Positions 13,258 to 22,564 of a stretch of DNA of 64,000 nucleotides are shown piece by piece (the first letter of the stretch is position 1; each line of letters opens with the position of its first letter). This DNA is from Mycolicibacterium hassiacum DSM 44199 (GTDB lineage Bacteria > Actinomycetota > Actinomycetes > Mycobacteriales > Mycobacteriaceae), in contig NZ_LR026975.1 in the NCBI RefSeq assembly GCF_900603025.1, forward strand, positions 3,472,001-3,536,000. Direction: 5' to 3'. The position numbers were made by a program, and so were the translations under genes. The notes under the pieces are model-generated. The model was not told where the DNA came from, ran no database searches, and saw only the letters and a program-made list of their open reading frames with translations.

Positions 13258-13896
13258 CTATTCGTCGAGCAGTTGCGGATCGCGTTCCAGGTGCATCAAC
13301 CCGTTCCAGCACAGGTTGACCAGATGCGCGGCGACCACTTCCTTCTTGGGTTCACGCACGTCGAGCCACCACTGGGCGGTCATCGACACCGAGCCGACCA
13401 GCGCCTGGGCGTACAGCGGGGCCATGTCGGGATCCAGGCCGCGCCGTTCGAAGTCGCCGGCGAGGATCGACGACACCTGGTTGACGGCCTCGTTGAGCAG
13501 CGTCGAGTAGGTGCCGCCGGACGCCGGGGAGTCGCGGATAAGGATCCGGAACCCGTCGGTGCGCTCGTCGACGTAGGTCAGCAGCGCCAACGCGACCCGT
13601 TCGATGCGCAGCCTTGCCCGGTTGTTCGTCAGCCGGGTCAGCGACGAGGTGATGCCCTCCAGCAACGCCGACATCTCGCGGTCGACCACCACGGCGTACA
13701 GGCCCTCCTTGCCGCCGAAGTGTTCGTAGACCACCGGCTTGGAGACGTTCGCGCGCTGCGCGATCTCCTCGATCGAGGTGCCCTCGTAGCCGCGCTCGGC
13801 GAACAGCGAACGCGCGATCTCGATGAGTTGGTGGCGACGCTCGGCGCCGGTCATCCGCGCACGCGGTGCCCGGGCCTCCTTGTCGGGTCCTGCCAC
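13258..13896 (-). CDS. TetR-family transcriptional regulator (Rv1019-like)
   Basis: About 212 residues. A helix-turn-helix with GTSIEEIAQRANVSKPVVYEHF lies near residues 38-60, followed by FGGKEGLY, the classic TetR N-terminal signature. The C-terminal ligand domain ends in WWLDVREPKKEVVAAHL. GTG 13896 was chosen because TAGGCT, a TANNNT -10 box, ends 7 bases upstream, which suggests a leaderless mRNA. A start at 13956 would add about 20 unlikely residues. The DUF1990 gene follows after 13 bases and may be its target. Its ligand is unknown. Confidence 0.85.
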   Translation of the reverse strand: MAGPDKEARAPRARMTGAERRHQLIEIARSLFAERGYEGTSIEEIAQRANVSKPVVYEHFGGKEGLYAVVVDREMSALLEGITSSLTRLTNNRARLRIERVALALLTYVDERTDGFRILIRDSPASGGTYSTLLNEAVNQVSSILAGDFERRGLDPDMAPLYAQALVGSVSMTAQWWLDVREPKKEVVAAHLVNLCWNGLMHLERDPQLLDE

Positions 13897-13998
13897 GGCT
13901 ACGAGCCTAGTGGGTGCCGCGACGAGCAAAGACCGCCTTGTCGGAGCGGAACGCATCGGGAACGCGGGGTGCGGGTTGCACTAGCATTCATGTGGCAG

Positions 13999-14069
13999 TC
14001 CGTCGTGGTGTAATTGGCAGCACATCAGATTTTGGTTCTGAGAGTTCAGGTTCGAGTCCTGGCGACGGA
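13999..14069 (+). tRNA. tRNA-Gln (anticodon TTG)
   Basis: A 71-base cloverleaf. The acceptor TCCGTCG pairs with CGACGGA. The D-arm contains TGGTGTAATTGGCAGCA, the anticodon stem CAGA/TCTG encloses the loop TTTTGGT with anticodon TTG, and the T-arm contains GGTTCGAGTCC. CCA is not encoded. It sits upstream of glmU, as in M. tuberculosis. Its last seven bases form the start of the first unit of the following tandem array. Confidence 0.96.
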
Positions 14070-14271
14070 GCGAGGGCTTGCCCGAGCGACCACCGGCCCG
14101 ACGGAGCGAGGGCTTGCCCGAGCGACCACCGGCCCCCGAGCAAGGGCTCGCCCGAGCGACCACCGGCCCGACGGAGCGAGGGCTTGCCCGAGCGACCACC
14201 GGCCCCCGAGCAAGGGCTCGCCCGAGCGACCACCGGCCCCCGAGCGAGGGCTTGCCCGAGCGACCATCGGA
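14063..14271 (+). repeat. Six-unit tandem array seeded from the tRNA-Gln 3' end
   Basis: Six imperfect units of 33-36 bases follow the tRNA: A-type units at 14063, 14099 and 14169 (36 bases) and B-type units at 14135, 14205 and 14239 (33-34 bases). All share a core reading CGCCCGAGCGACCACCGGCC or TTG-CCCGAGCGACC. A-type units begin with CGACGGA, the last seven bases of the tRNA acceptor. B-type units contain a 5-bp hairpin CGAGC-AAGG-GCTCG. Frames through the array encode only repetitive low-complexity peptides and are not considered genes. Confidence 0.85.
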
Positions 14272-14274
14272 CCG

Positions 14275-14292
14275 AGCGAGGGCTCGCTTTTT
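14275..14292 (+). terminator. Intrinsic terminator after tRNA-Gln array
   Basis: AGCGA pairs with TCGCT over a short loop at 14275-14288 and is followed directly by a T-run (14288-14292). This is the textbook form, and the hairpins in the B-type array units look like degenerate copies without the T-run. Confidence 0.65.
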
Positions 14293-14425
14293 CTCGCAGC
14301 TCGCCGTGTCCCCTTACCGCCCACCCCGCCGGTGTAAAGCGACCATTTACCCCGAGGGTCCCTTTGCGGCAGACGACCCCGAAATGACACCCTGATGCGG
14401 CGTGTCCCTCGTGGGGAGGAACCAC

Positions 14426-15910
14426 ATGACCGATCAGCATCGCGAGGCAGCCGTGGTGGTCCTGGCCGCCGGCGCGGGCACCCGTATGCGCTCGGACATC
14501 CCGAAAGTGCTGCACACCCTGGCCGGACGCAGCATGCTGGCCCACGCGCTGCACGCGGTGGCCAAGGCCGCTCCGCAGCACATCGTGGTGGTCGTCGGCA
14601 CCCACCGCGACCAGGTGACACCGGCCGTCGAACAACTCGCCGGCGAGCTCGGGCGCACCATCGACATCGCGGTGCAGGACCAGCAGCTCGGCACCGGGCA
14701 CGCGGTGGCCTGCGGGTTGACCGCGCTGCCGCCGGACTTCACCGGCGTCGTCGTCGTCACCGCCGGTGACGTGCCGCTGCTCGACGCCGACACCATCGCC
14801 GACCTCATCGCCGCCCACAACGCCGAGTCGGCGGCGGTCACCGTGCTCACCACGACGCTGCCCGACCCCACCGGCTACGGCCGCATCCTGCGCACCCAGG
14901 ACGGCGAGGTGATCGGCATCGTCGAACAGGCCGACGCCACCCCCTCGCAGCTGGCCATCACCGAGGTCAACGCCGGGGTGTACGCCTTCGACATCACGGC
15001 GCTGCACTCGGCGCTGACCCGGTTGCGCTCCGACAACGCCCAGCAGGAGCAGTACCTCACCGACGTCATCGCGATCGTGCGGGCCGACGGTCACGTGGTG
15101 CGGGCCAAGCACGTCGCCGACTCGATGCTGGTCGCCGGCGTCAACGACCGGGTGCAGCTGGCCGAACTCGGCGCCGAACTCAACCGCCGCATCGTCAACG
15201 CACATCAGCGTGCCGGCGTGACCGTCATCGACCCGGCCACCACCTGGATCGACGTCGACGTCACCATAGGCCGCGACACCGTCATCCGGCCGGGCACCCA
15301 GCTGCTGGGCGCCACCCGCATCGGCGCCCGCTGCGAGATCGGCCCGGACACCACGCTCACCGACGTGACCGTCGGCGACGAGGCGACGGTGGTGCGCACG
15401 CACGGCAACGAGGCGGTGATCGGCGACAAGGCGACCGTCGGCCCGTTCACCTATCTGCGGCCGGGCACCGTGCTGGGTCCCGGCGGCAAGCTGGGCGCGT
15501 TCGTCGAGACGAAGAACTCGAACATCGGCGCCGGCACCAAGGTGCCCCATCTGACCTATGTGGGCGACGCCGACATCGGTGAGCACAGCAACATCGGGGC
15601 GTCGAGTGTGTTCGTCAACTACGACGGCGAGACCAAGAACCGAACCAGAATCGGCTCGCATGTGCGGACCGGATCCGACACCATGTTTGTTGCGCCGGTC
15701 ACCATCGGTGACGGGGCTTACACCGGCGCCGGCACTGTGGTGCGGGACGACGTGCCACCCGGAGCGCTCGCCGTTTCCGCAGGTCCGCAGCGCAATATCG
15801 AGGGCTGGGTAGCGCGCAAGCGGCCCGGATCGGCGTCCGACAAGGCCGCCCGCCGTGCTCTGGGTCAGCCGGTGGACGACGACTCGCAGGGCGACGACAA
15901 GACGTCGTGA
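14426..15910 (+). CDS. glmU: Bifunctional N-acetylglucosamine-1-phosphate uridyltransferase / glucosamine-1-phosphate acetyltransferase
   Basis: 494-residue GlmU making UDP-GlcNAc for peptidoglycan and arabinogalactan linkage. The uridyltransferase domain (about 1-230) opens with [12 protein letters not shown] and the conserved KVLH. The C-terminal left-handed beta-helix (from about 265) shows the hexapeptide pattern ([30 protein letters not shown]), with acetyltransferase residues in [22 protein letters not shown] 14426 was chosen over the upstream GTG because GGGGAGGA lies six bases before it. prs follows after about 100 bases on the same strand. Confidence 0.97.
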   Translation: MTDQHREAAVVVLAAGAGTRMRSDIPKVLHTLAGRSMLAHALHAVAKAAPQHIVVVVGTHRDQVTPAVEQLAGELGRTIDIAVQDQQLGTGHAVACGLTALPPDFTGVVVVTAGDVPLLDADTIADLIAAHNAESAAVTVLTTTLPDPTGYGRILRTQDGEVIGIVEQADATPSQLAITEVNAGVYAFDITALHSALTRLRSDNAQQEQYLTDVIAIVRADGHVVRAKHVADSMLVAGVNDRVQLAELGAELNRRIVNAHQRAGVTVIDPATTWIDVDVTIGRDTVIRPGTQLLGATRIGARCEIGPDTTLTDVTVGDEATVVRTHGNEAVIGDKATVGPFTYLRPGTVLGPGGKLGAFVETKNSNIGAGTKVPHLTYVGDADIGEHSNIGASSVFVNYDGETKNRTRIGSHVRTGSDTMFVAPVTIGDGAYTGAGTVVRDDVPPGALAVSAGPQRNIEGWVARKRPGSASDKAARRALGQPVDDDSQGDDKTS

Positions 15911-16016
15911 ACCCGACACCGCCGACAGAGGAAGGTCATGAACCGGTTGCCCGTCGTCGACGCCGCGGCAACCCGTACGATGAACCCGTTAAAGATCCCC
16001 AACTCGTGAGGGCACT

Positions 16017-16997
16017 GTGGGCACCGAGTGGACCGACAACCGCAAAAATCTGATGTTCTTCTCGGGGCGCGCGCACCCGGAACTGGCCGAACAGGTGGCC
16101 AAGGAGCTCGACGTTCCGGTGACCGCCCAGACCGCCCGTGACTTCGCCAACGGTGAGATCTTCGTTCGTTTCGAAGAATCGGTTCGAGGCTGCGATGCGT
16201 TCGTGCTCCAGTCCCATCCGGCGCCGCTGAACAAGTGGCTGATGGAGCAGTTGATCATGCTCGATGCGCTCAAGCGCGGCAGCGCCAAGCGCATCACCGC
16301 GATCCTGCCGTTCTATCCGTATGCGCGCCAGGACAAGAAGCACCGCGGTCGCGAGCCGATCTCGGCGCGCCTGGTCGCCGATCTGCTGCACACCGCCGGG
16401 GCGGACCGGATCATCACCGTCGATCTGCACACCGATCAGATCCAGGGCTTCTTCGACGGCCCGGTCGACCACATGCGGGCGCAGAACCTGCTGACCGGCT
16501 ACATCCGCGACAACTACCCGTGCGAGAACATCGTCGTGGTGTCCCCGGACTCCGGGCGGGTGCGGGTCGCCGAGAAGTGGGCCGACTCCCTCGGCGGCAC
16601 CCCGCTGGCATTCATCCACAAGACCCGCGATCCGATGGTGCCCAACCAGGTGGTGTCCAACCGCGTGGTCGGTGAGGTGGCCGGGCGGACCTGCGTGCTG
16701 ACCGACGACATGATCGACACCGGCGGCACCATCGCCGGCGCGGTCAAGCTGCTGCTCGAGGAGGGCGCGCGCGACGTGATCGTCGCCGCCACCCACGGGG
16801 TGCTGTCCCCGCCGGCCAAGGAGCGGCTGAGCACCTGCGGTGCGCGCGAGGTGATCGTCACCAACACGCTGCCGATCGAGGAGGAGAAGCGCTTCCCGCA
16901 GCTGACCGTGCTGTCGATAGCCCCGCTGCTGGCCAGCACGATCCGCGCGGTGTTCGAAAACGGTTCGGTGACAGGACTTTTCAACGGGTCGGCGTAG
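16017..16997 (+). CDS. prs: Ribose-phosphate pyrophosphokinase
   Basis: 326-residue PRPP synthetase, forming PRPP from ribose-5-phosphate and ATP for nucleotides, His, Trp and decaprenyl-phosphoryl-arabinose. Seen: FSGRAHPELAEQ near the N-terminus, the ATP loop FYPYARQDKKHRGREPISA, the divalent-cation site VDLHTDQIQGFFDGPVDH, and the PRPP loop DDMIDTGGTIAGA near residues 231-243. The start is GTG 16017, with GTGAGGG upstream. It abuts the ArsC-like gene with no gap, indicating co-transcription. Confidence 0.97.
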   Translation: MGTEWTDNRKNLMFFSGRAHPELAEQVAKELDVPVTAQTARDFANGEIFVRFEESVRGCDAFVLQSHPAPLNKWLMEQLIMLDALKRGSAKRITAILPFYPYARQDKKHRGREPISARLVADLLHTAGADRIITVDLHTDQIQGFFDGPVDHMRAQNLLTGYIRDNYPCENIVVVSPDSGRVRVAEKWADSLGGTPLAFIHKTRDPMVPNQVVSNRVVGEVAGRTCVLTDDMIDTGGTIAGAVKLLLEEGARDVIVAATHGVLSPPAKERLSTCGAREVIVTNTLPIEEEKRFPQLTVLSIAPLLASTIRAVFENGSVTGLFNGSA

Positions 16998-17342
16998 ATG
17001 TCGGAAACCATCATCTATCACAACCCGCGCTGCTCCACGTCGCGTAAGACGCTGGAGTTGCTGCGCGAGAACGGTATTGAGCCGAAGATCGTGGAGTACC
17101 TCAAGACGCCGCCGACCCGTGATGAGATCGCCGAGCTCATCTCCGACGCCGGCATCGACGTGCGCACCGCGGTGCGTAAGAAGGAGGCGGTGTACTCCGA
17201 ACTCGGGTTGGCCGACGCGTCCGACGACGAACTGCTCGACGCGATGGCCGAGAATCCCATCCTCATCGAGCGGCCGTTCGTGGTGACCCCGAAGGGCACC
17301 CGGCTGGCCCGACCGATCGACAAGGTCCGCGAAATTCTGTGA
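16998..17342 (+). CDS. ArsC-family arsenate reductase-like protein
   Basis: 114-residue thioredoxin-fold protein of the glutaredoxin-linked ArsC/Spx family. YHNPRCSTSRKTLELL holds the single active-site Cys12 and matches the ArsC motif HNPxCSxSR. The C-terminal RPFVVTPKGTRLARP matches the conserved RP(I/F)V substrate loop. It is probably an arsenate reductase, but no ars efflux or regulator gene is nearby, so its physiological role is uncertain. The ATG directly follows the prs stop, and its own stop overlaps the lpqT GTG by four bases (GTGA). Confidence 0.88.
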   Translation: MSETIIYHNPRCSTSRKTLELLRENGIEPKIVEYLKTPPTRDEIAELISDAGIDVRTAVRKKEAVYSELGLADASDDELLDAMAENPILIERPFVVTPKGTRLARPIDKVREIL

Positions 17343-17989
17343 GACGTTCGGCGGGGGTTGCGATCGCCGCGGCCGTCGTCGCCACGTGCCCGGTCGGCTG
17401 CGCGACGGATCCGCCCGACTACCAGTCGATCTGGTCGACGTCGACGACCCCCACCACGACCACCACCGAGACTCCGGTACCGATCGCGCTGTATCTGGAG
17501 AGCGTCGGCGTCACCGGGGACCCCGTGCAGCCGGAGAAGCTCACCGACCTGAAGGTGAGCTTTCCCACCCCGCCCGGTTGGCAGCCGTACTTCAACACCA
17601 ACCTGATGCCCGCCACCCGGGCGATCGCCAAGGGCGACACCTACCCCGTCGCGATGCTGATGGTGTTCCGGCTCAAGGGCGACTTCGACGTCGCGAAGGC
17701 GATCGAGCACGGCGACGACGACGCGGAGTTGTCGCAGAACTTCAAGCGGCTCAACTCCTCCACCGAACCGTTCAAGGGTTTCCCGTCGTCGATGGTCGAG
17801 GGCACCTATGACCTCAACGGGGCCCGCATGCAGACCTACAACCGGATCGTGATCGCGACCGGGGCGCCGCCGGCCAACAACCGCTACCTGATCCAGTTCA
17901 CCGTCACCGGGTACGCCGACAAGGCCGCCGAGGAGGCGCCCGACATCGAGGCGATCATCCGCGGCTTCGACGTCTCGGTGCCCAAGTAA
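17339..17989 (+). CDS. lpqT: Lipoprotein LpqT (LpqN/LpqT family)
   Basis: 216 residues. The signal MRRSAGVAIAAAVVATCPVGC gives a lipobox PVGC with Cys21. A Thr-rich linker (about 34-45) follows, then a single LpqN/LpqT-type domain starting ALYLESVGVTGDPV and containing FPTPPGWQPY. The family is exported and membrane-anchored; its exact role is not known, though interactions with cell-envelope lipid export factors have been described for relatives. GTG 17339 overlaps the ArsC-like stop, so it ends the prs operon. This is the Rv1016c position. Confidence 0.9.
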   Translation: MRRSAGVAIAAAVVATCPVGCATDPPDYQSIWSTSTTPTTTTTETPVPIALYLESVGVTGDPVQPEKLTDLKVSFPTPPGWQPYFNTNLMPATRAIAKGDTYPVAMLMVFRLKGDFDVAKAIEHGDDDAELSQNFKRLNSSTEPFKGFPSSMVEGTYDLNGARMQTYNRIVIATGAPPANNRYLIQFTVTGYADKAAEEAPDIEAIIRGFDVSVPK

Positions 17990-18070
17990 CGCCGAGACCG
18001 CAACCCGGGCTCTACTCGCACTTTTCCTGCACCGATACAGTTTCGGCGCAGACGCAATAGGGTGGGCGGC

Positions 18071-18940
18071 ATGAGTGAGTGGACTGCAGCTGATCTGCCG
18101 TCGTTTGCCGGCCGCACCGTGATCGTCACCGGCGCCAACAGCGGCCTCGGCCTCGTCACCGCCCGCGAGCTGGCCCGGGTGGGCGCCAGGACGATCCTGG
18201 CCGTGCGCAGCCTCGAGAAGGGCGAGAAGGCCGCCGCGACGATGACCGGCGACGTCGAGGTGCGCAAGCTCGACCTGTCCGACCTGGCCTCGGTTCGCGA
18301 GTTCGCCGACGGCATCGAGACCGTCGACGTGCTGATCAACAACGCCGGCATCATGGCGGTGCCGTACACGCTGACCGTCGACGGGTTCGAAAGCCAGATC
18401 GGCACCAACCACCTCGGCCACTTCGCGCTGACCAATCTGCTGCTGCCCAAGCTCACCGACCGGGTGGTCACGGTGTCGTCGATGATGCACATGTTCGGCT
18501 GGGTGAGCATCGGCGATCTCAACTGGCGGTCGCGTCCGTACTCGGCGTGGCTGGCCTACGGCCAGTCGAAGCTGGCGAACCTGTTGTTCACCTCGGAGTT
18601 GCAGCGCAAGCTCGACGCGGCCGGCTCACCGCTGCGGGCGCTGGCGGCCCATCCCGGCTACTCGGCGACCAACCTGCAGGGCAAGTCCGGCAACAAGCTC
18701 GGCGAGCGGTTCTGGGCGGTGGCCAACCGGGTGATGGCCACCTCGGCGGAGTTCGGCGCCCGCCCGACGCTGTACGCGGCCGCGGTCGACCTGCCCGGCG
18801 ACACCTTCGTCGGCCCGCGGTACGGGTCGCGGGGGCCGATCGGGCCGACCTGGCGCAGCCCGCTGGCCCGCGACACCCGGAAAGCCGCGGCGCTGTGGCG
18901 GCTGTCCGAGGAGCTCACCGGGGTGAAGTTCGGCCTCTGA
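18071..18940 (+). CDS. Short-chain dehydrogenase/reductase
   Basis: About 289 residues of the retinol-dehydrogenase-like SDR group. The nucleotide loop TGANSGLG is at residues 20-27, NNAG in VLINNAGIM near 92-95, and the catalytic pair Y163xxxK167 in AYGQSKLAN. Substrate unknown. ATG 18071 is preferred (purine-rich GGGTGGGCGG upstream), with GTG 18062 as alternative. It is separate from lpqT by about 80 bases, and no equivalent is known to me at this place in M. tuberculosis. Confidence 0.88.
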   Translation: MSEWTAADLPSFAGRTVIVTGANSGLGLVTARELARVGARTILAVRSLEKGEKAAATMTGDVEVRKLDLSDLASVREFADGIETVDVLINNAGIMAVPYTLTVDGFESQIGTNHLGHFALTNLLLPKLTDRVVTVSSMMHMFGWVSIGDLNWRSRPYSAWLAYGQSKLANLLFTSELQRKLDAAGSPLRALAAHPGYSATNLQGKSGNKLGERFWAVANRVMATSAEFGARPTLYAAAVDLPGDTFVGPRYGSRGPIGPTWRSPLARDTRKAAALWRLSEELTGVKFGL

Positions 18941-19091
18941 CCGGGACCTGATTTGGGCCTGGACCAGCGCGGCGGCTACGCTGTCGGGTAATCACGGCGA
19001 GGGTGGCCGGCATGCCGGAGTCCACCGTAATCGACGCGAACCGATTCTGGTGTCACGCCCTGGCCGTGCTCGGACACGACAGGAGCAATCG

Positions 19092-19733
19092 ATGGCAAAC
19101 ACCGACACCGATACCAAGCTGAGCGCGTGGGTGCGCACCGAGACCGGTAAGGGCGCCTCGCGGCGGGCCCGCCGCAACGGCCGGGTCCCCGTGGTTCTCT
19201 ACGGTCACGGCTCCGAACCGCAGCACCTGGAGCTCGACGCCCACGACTTCGCCGCCGTGCTGCGCCACCACGGCACCAACGCGGTGCTCACCCTCGACAT
19301 CGAGGGCAAGAAGCAGCTGGCGCTGACCAAGTCGGTCGACGTTCACCCGATCAAGCGCACCCTCACCCACGCCGACCTGCTGGTCGTGCGCCGCGGCGAG
19401 AAGGTGACCGTCGACGTGACCGTGACCGTGGAGGGCGACCCGGCCCCCGGCACGCTGGTCACCCAGGAGCTCAACACCATTCAGGTGGAAGCCGACGTGC
19501 AGTCCATCCCCGAGCAGATCGTCGTGTCGGTGGAGGACGCCGAGGCCGGCACCCAGATCACCGCGGGCTCGATCGAGCTGCCCTCGGGGGTGTCGCTGGT
19601 GTCGGATCCGGAGACGCTGCTGGTCAACGTGGTGGCGGCGCCGACCGCCGAGCAGATGGAGGGCGGCGCCGAGGAGGCCCCGGCCGAGGGCGAGGCCGAG
19701 GCCGAGGCCGAAGCCCCCGCGGAATCCGAGTAA
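19092..19733 (+). CDS. rplY: 50S ribosomal protein L25/general stress protein Ctc
   Basis: 213-residue long-form (CTC) L25, which binds 5S rRNA through its N-terminal domain (about 8-100; [24 protein letters not shown]). The C-terminal TL5-type beta domain is at about 100-190, and the tail is a short acidic Glu/Ala repeat encoded by repeated GAGGCC. ATG 19092 follows AGGAG by six bases. pth starts six bases downstream, the conserved rplY-pth pair (Rv1015c-Rv1014c). Confidence 0.97.
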   Translation: MANTDTDTKLSAWVRTETGKGASRRARRNGRVPVVLYGHGSEPQHLELDAHDFAAVLRHHGTNAVLTLDIEGKKQLALTKSVDVHPIKRTLTHADLLVVRRGEKVTVDVTVTVEGDPAPGTLVTQELNTIQVEADVQSIPEQIVVSVEDAEAGTQITAGSIELPSGVSLVSDPETLLVNVVAAPTAEQMEGGAEEAPAEGEAEAEAEAPAESE

Positions 19734-19739
19734 GCCGGC

Positions 19740-20318
19740 ATGGCCGAACCACTCCTCGTGGTCGGCCTGGGCAACCCGGGACCGCAGTACGCCACGACCC
19801 GCCACAACCTCGGGTTCATGGTCGCCGACATCCTCGCCGACCGGATCGGCGCGGGATTCAAGGTGCACAAGAAATCCGGCGCCGAGGTGGTGACCGGCCG
19901 CCTCGGCGGCCGGTCGGTCGTGGTGGCCAAGCCGCGCTGCTACATGAACGAGTCCGGCCGTCAGGTCGGCCCGTTGGCGAAGTTCTACTCGGTGCCGCCG
20001 GCCGACGTGATCATCATCCACGATGAGCTCGACATCGACTTCGGCCGGATCCGACTCAAGTTCGGCGGCGGTGTGGCCGGGCACAACGGGTTGCGATCGG
20101 TGAGTTCGGCGTTGGGCACCAACGACTTTCACCGAGTGCGGGTCGGGATCGGCCGGCCGCCGGGCCGGATGGACGGAGCCAGGTTCGTGCTGAGCCCGTT
20201 CACCGCGGCGGAGTGGAAAGAGGTGCCGACGATCTGCGAGCAGGCCGCCGACGCGACCGAACTGCTGGTGCAGCACGGACTGGTGGCCGCGCAGAACACG
20301 GTGCACGCCTGGGGCTGA
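19740..20318 (+). CDS. pth: Peptidyl-tRNA hydrolase
   Basis: 192-residue Pth releasing tRNA from peptidyl-tRNA that has dropped off ribosomes. [25 protein letters not shown] carries the catalytic His22. [13 protein letters not shown] and the [27 protein letters not shown] substrate-binding regions are complete. Length and motifs are normal. It follows rplY closely and converges on the 4Fe-4S protein gene. Confidence 0.97.
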   Translation: MAEPLLVVGLGNPGPQYATTRHNLGFMVADILADRIGAGFKVHKKSGAEVVTGRLGGRSVVVAKPRCYMNESGRQVGPLAKFYSVPPADVIIIHDELDIDFGRIRLKFGGGVAGHNGLRSVSSALGTNDFHRVRVGIGRPPGRMDGARFVLSPFTAAEWKEVPTICEQAADATELLVQHGLVAAQNTVHAWG

Positions 20319-20332
20319 GCACCGCCGCCGAC

Positions 20333-21367
20333 TCAGCGCAGGCCCCGGATGCCGCTGTCGACGACCTTGACGGTCTTGTGCGGATACCGCCGTTCGGCGT
20401 GCGCCTTGGCCGCCGAGTTCGGCAGCACGTAGAGGGTTTCGCGCTTCTCTTGCAGCGGGCGCAACACCAGGTCCATGAACGCCTTCCGGTCCTCGAGATA
20501 CGGCCCGATGACCTCCTCACCGGCCGGGCACACCGCCAGACAGTAGGCCGCCTTGTAGTTCGCCTTGAACGACAGGCTCTGCCACATCGACGCGTTCTCC
20601 GCATCGCTGACCCGATTGCGGAAATCCTCGGCGTCGGCGCTGTCGGCGATGGTCTGCGCCCAGTCGGTGAACCCGCCCATGAACTCGCGGTAGTTGTGCA
20701 CCGAGCAGGCGACGAAGTCGAAGTCGCCGTCCTTGCCGATCGCCCCGACCGGGCAGGCGGCCACGCACAGCTTGCACTCCAGACACGGTGAATAGTCCAG
20801 TGGCGCACCGTATTCGCTGATCCGGCCGTCCACCAGCACGGTGCCCAGCAGGATGAAGTTGCCGAACTTCGGGTGGATGACGTTGCGGTGGATGCCCATC
20901 ACACCCATCCCGGCGGCGACCGCGATGGGTTTGTGCGCCACCACCCAGATGCGGCCCGGGTAGCGGTGCATCTCCATCGGAAACGACATCGACGGGTTGA
21001 TCGCCCGGTATCCGGCGTCCTGCAGCGCGCGGGTGATGCGGTGCGCCGCCTCGTTGACCAGCTCACCGCTGCGGTGGAACTCCTGGTTGGCCACGCTGCG
21101 CGCGGTCGAGCGCACGTTGTCGCGGTTCATCCTCACCACCAGGGAGATGTAGCTGCGCACCCCCGGCAGCGCCGCGTCGGCGTGCTCACGCTCGGCGGCC
21201 AGCTCCGGATCGTCGGCCCGGGCGAACCCGACGTCGTCGACCCCGGCGTCCAGGCACACCTGCCGCAACCACGCCGCGTCGATGACTCCCGGATCGCGTC
21301 GCGGTCGGTTGCGCACCGCCTGCACGGTGGGGTGGTCAGCGAGTCGCGCAGAGATCTGCCCAGCCAT
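20333..21367 (-). CDS. 4Fe-4S dicluster protein related to reductive dehalogenases/epoxyqueuosine reductase
   Basis: 344 residues. A ferredoxin-type motif CLECKLCVAACP places Cys at 195, 198, 201 and 205. Further Cys are at 221, 276 and 280 (AYCLAVCPAG), which may complete a second cluster. The N-terminal half resembles the catalytic domain of QueG/reductive dehalogenases, but the substrate is unknown and no cobalamin-binding motif is clear to me. There is no membrane span. ATG 21367 is chosen because TACTAT ends seven bases before it (leaderless pattern). A 20-base palindrome overlaps this promoter. It starts the accessory block between pth and pks16. Confidence 0.75.
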   Translation of the reverse strand: MAGQISARLADHPTVQAVRNRPRRDPGVIDAAWLRQVCLDAGVDDVGFARADDPELAAEREHADAALPGVRSYISLVVRMNRDNVRSTARSVANQEFHRSGELVNEAAHRITRALQDAGYRAINPSMSFPMEMHRYPGRIWVVAHKPIAVAAGMGVMGIHRNVIHPKFGNFILLGTVLVDGRISEYGAPLDYSPCLECKLCVAACPVGAIGKDGDFDFVACSVHNYREFMGGFTDWAQTIADSADAEDFRNRVSDAENASMWQSLSFKANYKAAYCLAVCPAGEEVIGPYLEDRKAFMDLVLRPLQEKRETLYVLPNSAAKAHAERRYPHKTVKVVDSGIRGLR

Positions 21368-21370
21368 GCT

Positions 21371-21390
21371 GGGTATAGTACACAATACCC
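21371..21390 (-). promoter_or_regulatory. Palindromic operator over the 4Fe-4S protein promoter
   Basis: GGGTATAGTACACAATACCC has inverted arms GGGTAT/ATACCC. The minus-strand -10 candidate TACTAT lies within it. A repressor bound here would block the gene starting at 21367. The cognate regulator is not identifiable in the window. Confidence 0.5.
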
Positions 21391-21395
21391 AGATG

Positions 21396-22559
21396 TCAGA
21401 GGAACGAGTTCTCCTCGGTCAGGCCGCGCTCGGGGAACGCCCCGAGCGCGAACGTCTCGGCGTTGCCCAGGCCGACCCCACCGCCGACCGGGTCCTCGAC
21501 CCGTACCAGCAGATCCCGCAATTGGTGCAGCCTGCGGGCGTTCTGCGGGTCGTCGCAGTAGGTGACGTGGCTGCCCTCGACCTTCAGTTCGCCCACCCAC
21601 TGCCCGTACACCCAGTCGTTCCAGCCGTAGTAGCCGGCGGTTCCGAGGTGGAACCCGGTCGGGCCGGCGGCGGTCACGGTCAGCGGCCGCCGGGAGCCGT
21701 CGGTGTCGATGAGAGTGATGGTGCCGTGGGTGAAGCGGCGGTTGCCGTCGTTGAAGTACAGGTCCTGCTCCACCGCCGCGAATCGATGCGACGTGCCGTC
21801 GTCGTTCTGCTGTTCCGCCTGACACCGGATCTCGAGAAACCCGTCCCCCCGCTCCTCCTGGTACATGACGAACAGCGAGTAGGCCGATCCGTCCGGCCTG
21901 GTCAGCGTCATCGGCAGCCAGGTCATGAACATCTGCTTGATCCTGCGGCCACCGCGCGGCAGCCCGGGAATGGGTTTGCCGACACCGGGCCGCAATCCCC
22001 AGGAGTGGTCGCGGATCGAGATCCACTCGGTGGGCGTGATCTCGGTGCGCCGACCCTCGAGTTCGACCCAGCCCGTCGCCACCCCGATCTGGTGGTAGCG
22101 CAACACGTTGTGGCTGACCCGGTAGCCGTCCGGGCTGCGGTCGGGCCAACTCTCCTCCACCGCCGCGGGAAACCGCCCCTCCAGCACCACATCGAAGGCG
22201 ATCGGCGCGTGTTCATTGGCGTCCAGGCTCACCCGCACCGCACGCAGCGGGTCGACCACCTGATAGTGGATCGGCCCGACATCGGTGCTCGACGGATCCG
22301 CCGACAACCGCCGCCCGGCGCGGACCGTCCACTGCTCGGTGCCCCGGCACACGCCGGCGGCGCCGTCGAAAACCCCTCTGTTGGTGTACTTTCCGACACC
22401 GAGCACCACCTGCAGCGAGTTGTCGCGGGCATGCGCGATGGTCCAGATCTTCTCGGTCCACGACGGATCCGACTGGCTCACCGTCGCGAACGTGTCGACG
22501 ATCTGGTGCGTGAGCAACTCGTCCTCGGGCAGCAGGGGGCCGAAGTTGTTGTTCAGCAA
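21396..22559 (-). CDS. Conserved protein of unknown function, lipocalin/CrtC-like beta-rich
   Basis: About 387 residues with no signal peptide or membrane span. Many Trp/Tyr-containing beta-like stretches are present (for example ITPTEWISIRDHSWGLRPG and LGTAGYYGWNDWVYGQWVGELKVEG), resembling hydroxyneurosporene-synthase/lipocalin-type proteins found next to steroid or lipid hydrolases. That family assignment is weak. The TTG at 22559 is chosen: the upstream frame overlaps the preceding gene, and GGAAAGG lies eight bases before it. It begins six bases after the preceding stop, so it is probably co-transcribed with the broken metal-dependent hydrolase. Confidence 0.6.
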   Translation of the reverse strand: MLNNNFGPLLPEDELLTHQIVDTFATVSQSDPSWTEKIWTIAHARDNSLQVVLGVGKYTNRGVFDGAAGVCRGTEQWTVRAGRRLSADPSSTDVGPIHYQVVDPLRAVRVSLDANEHAPIAFDVVLEGRFPAAVEESWPDRSPDGYRVSHNVLRYHQIGVATGWVELEGRRTEITPTEWISIRDHSWGLRPGVGKPIPGLPRGGRRIKQMFMTWLPMTLTRPDGSAYSLFVMYQEERGDGFLEIRCQAEQQNDDGTSHRFAAVEQDLYFNDGNRRFTHGTITLIDTDGSRRPLTVTAAGPTGFHLGTAGYYGWNDWVYGQWVGELKVEGSHVTYCDDPQNARRLHQLRDLLVRVEDPVGGGVGLGNAETFALGAFPERGLTEENSFL

Positions 22560-22564
22560 TGGAT

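Noticed and set aside
14063..14271. Possible CRISPR array at the tRNA-Gln repeats
   Set aside because: Units are contiguous without unique spacers, contain pieces of the tRNA, and no cas gene is present.
14402..14425. Upstream GTG as glmU start
   Set aside because: The GGGGAGGA ribosome site lies after it, directly before ATG 14426, where the family N-terminus begins.
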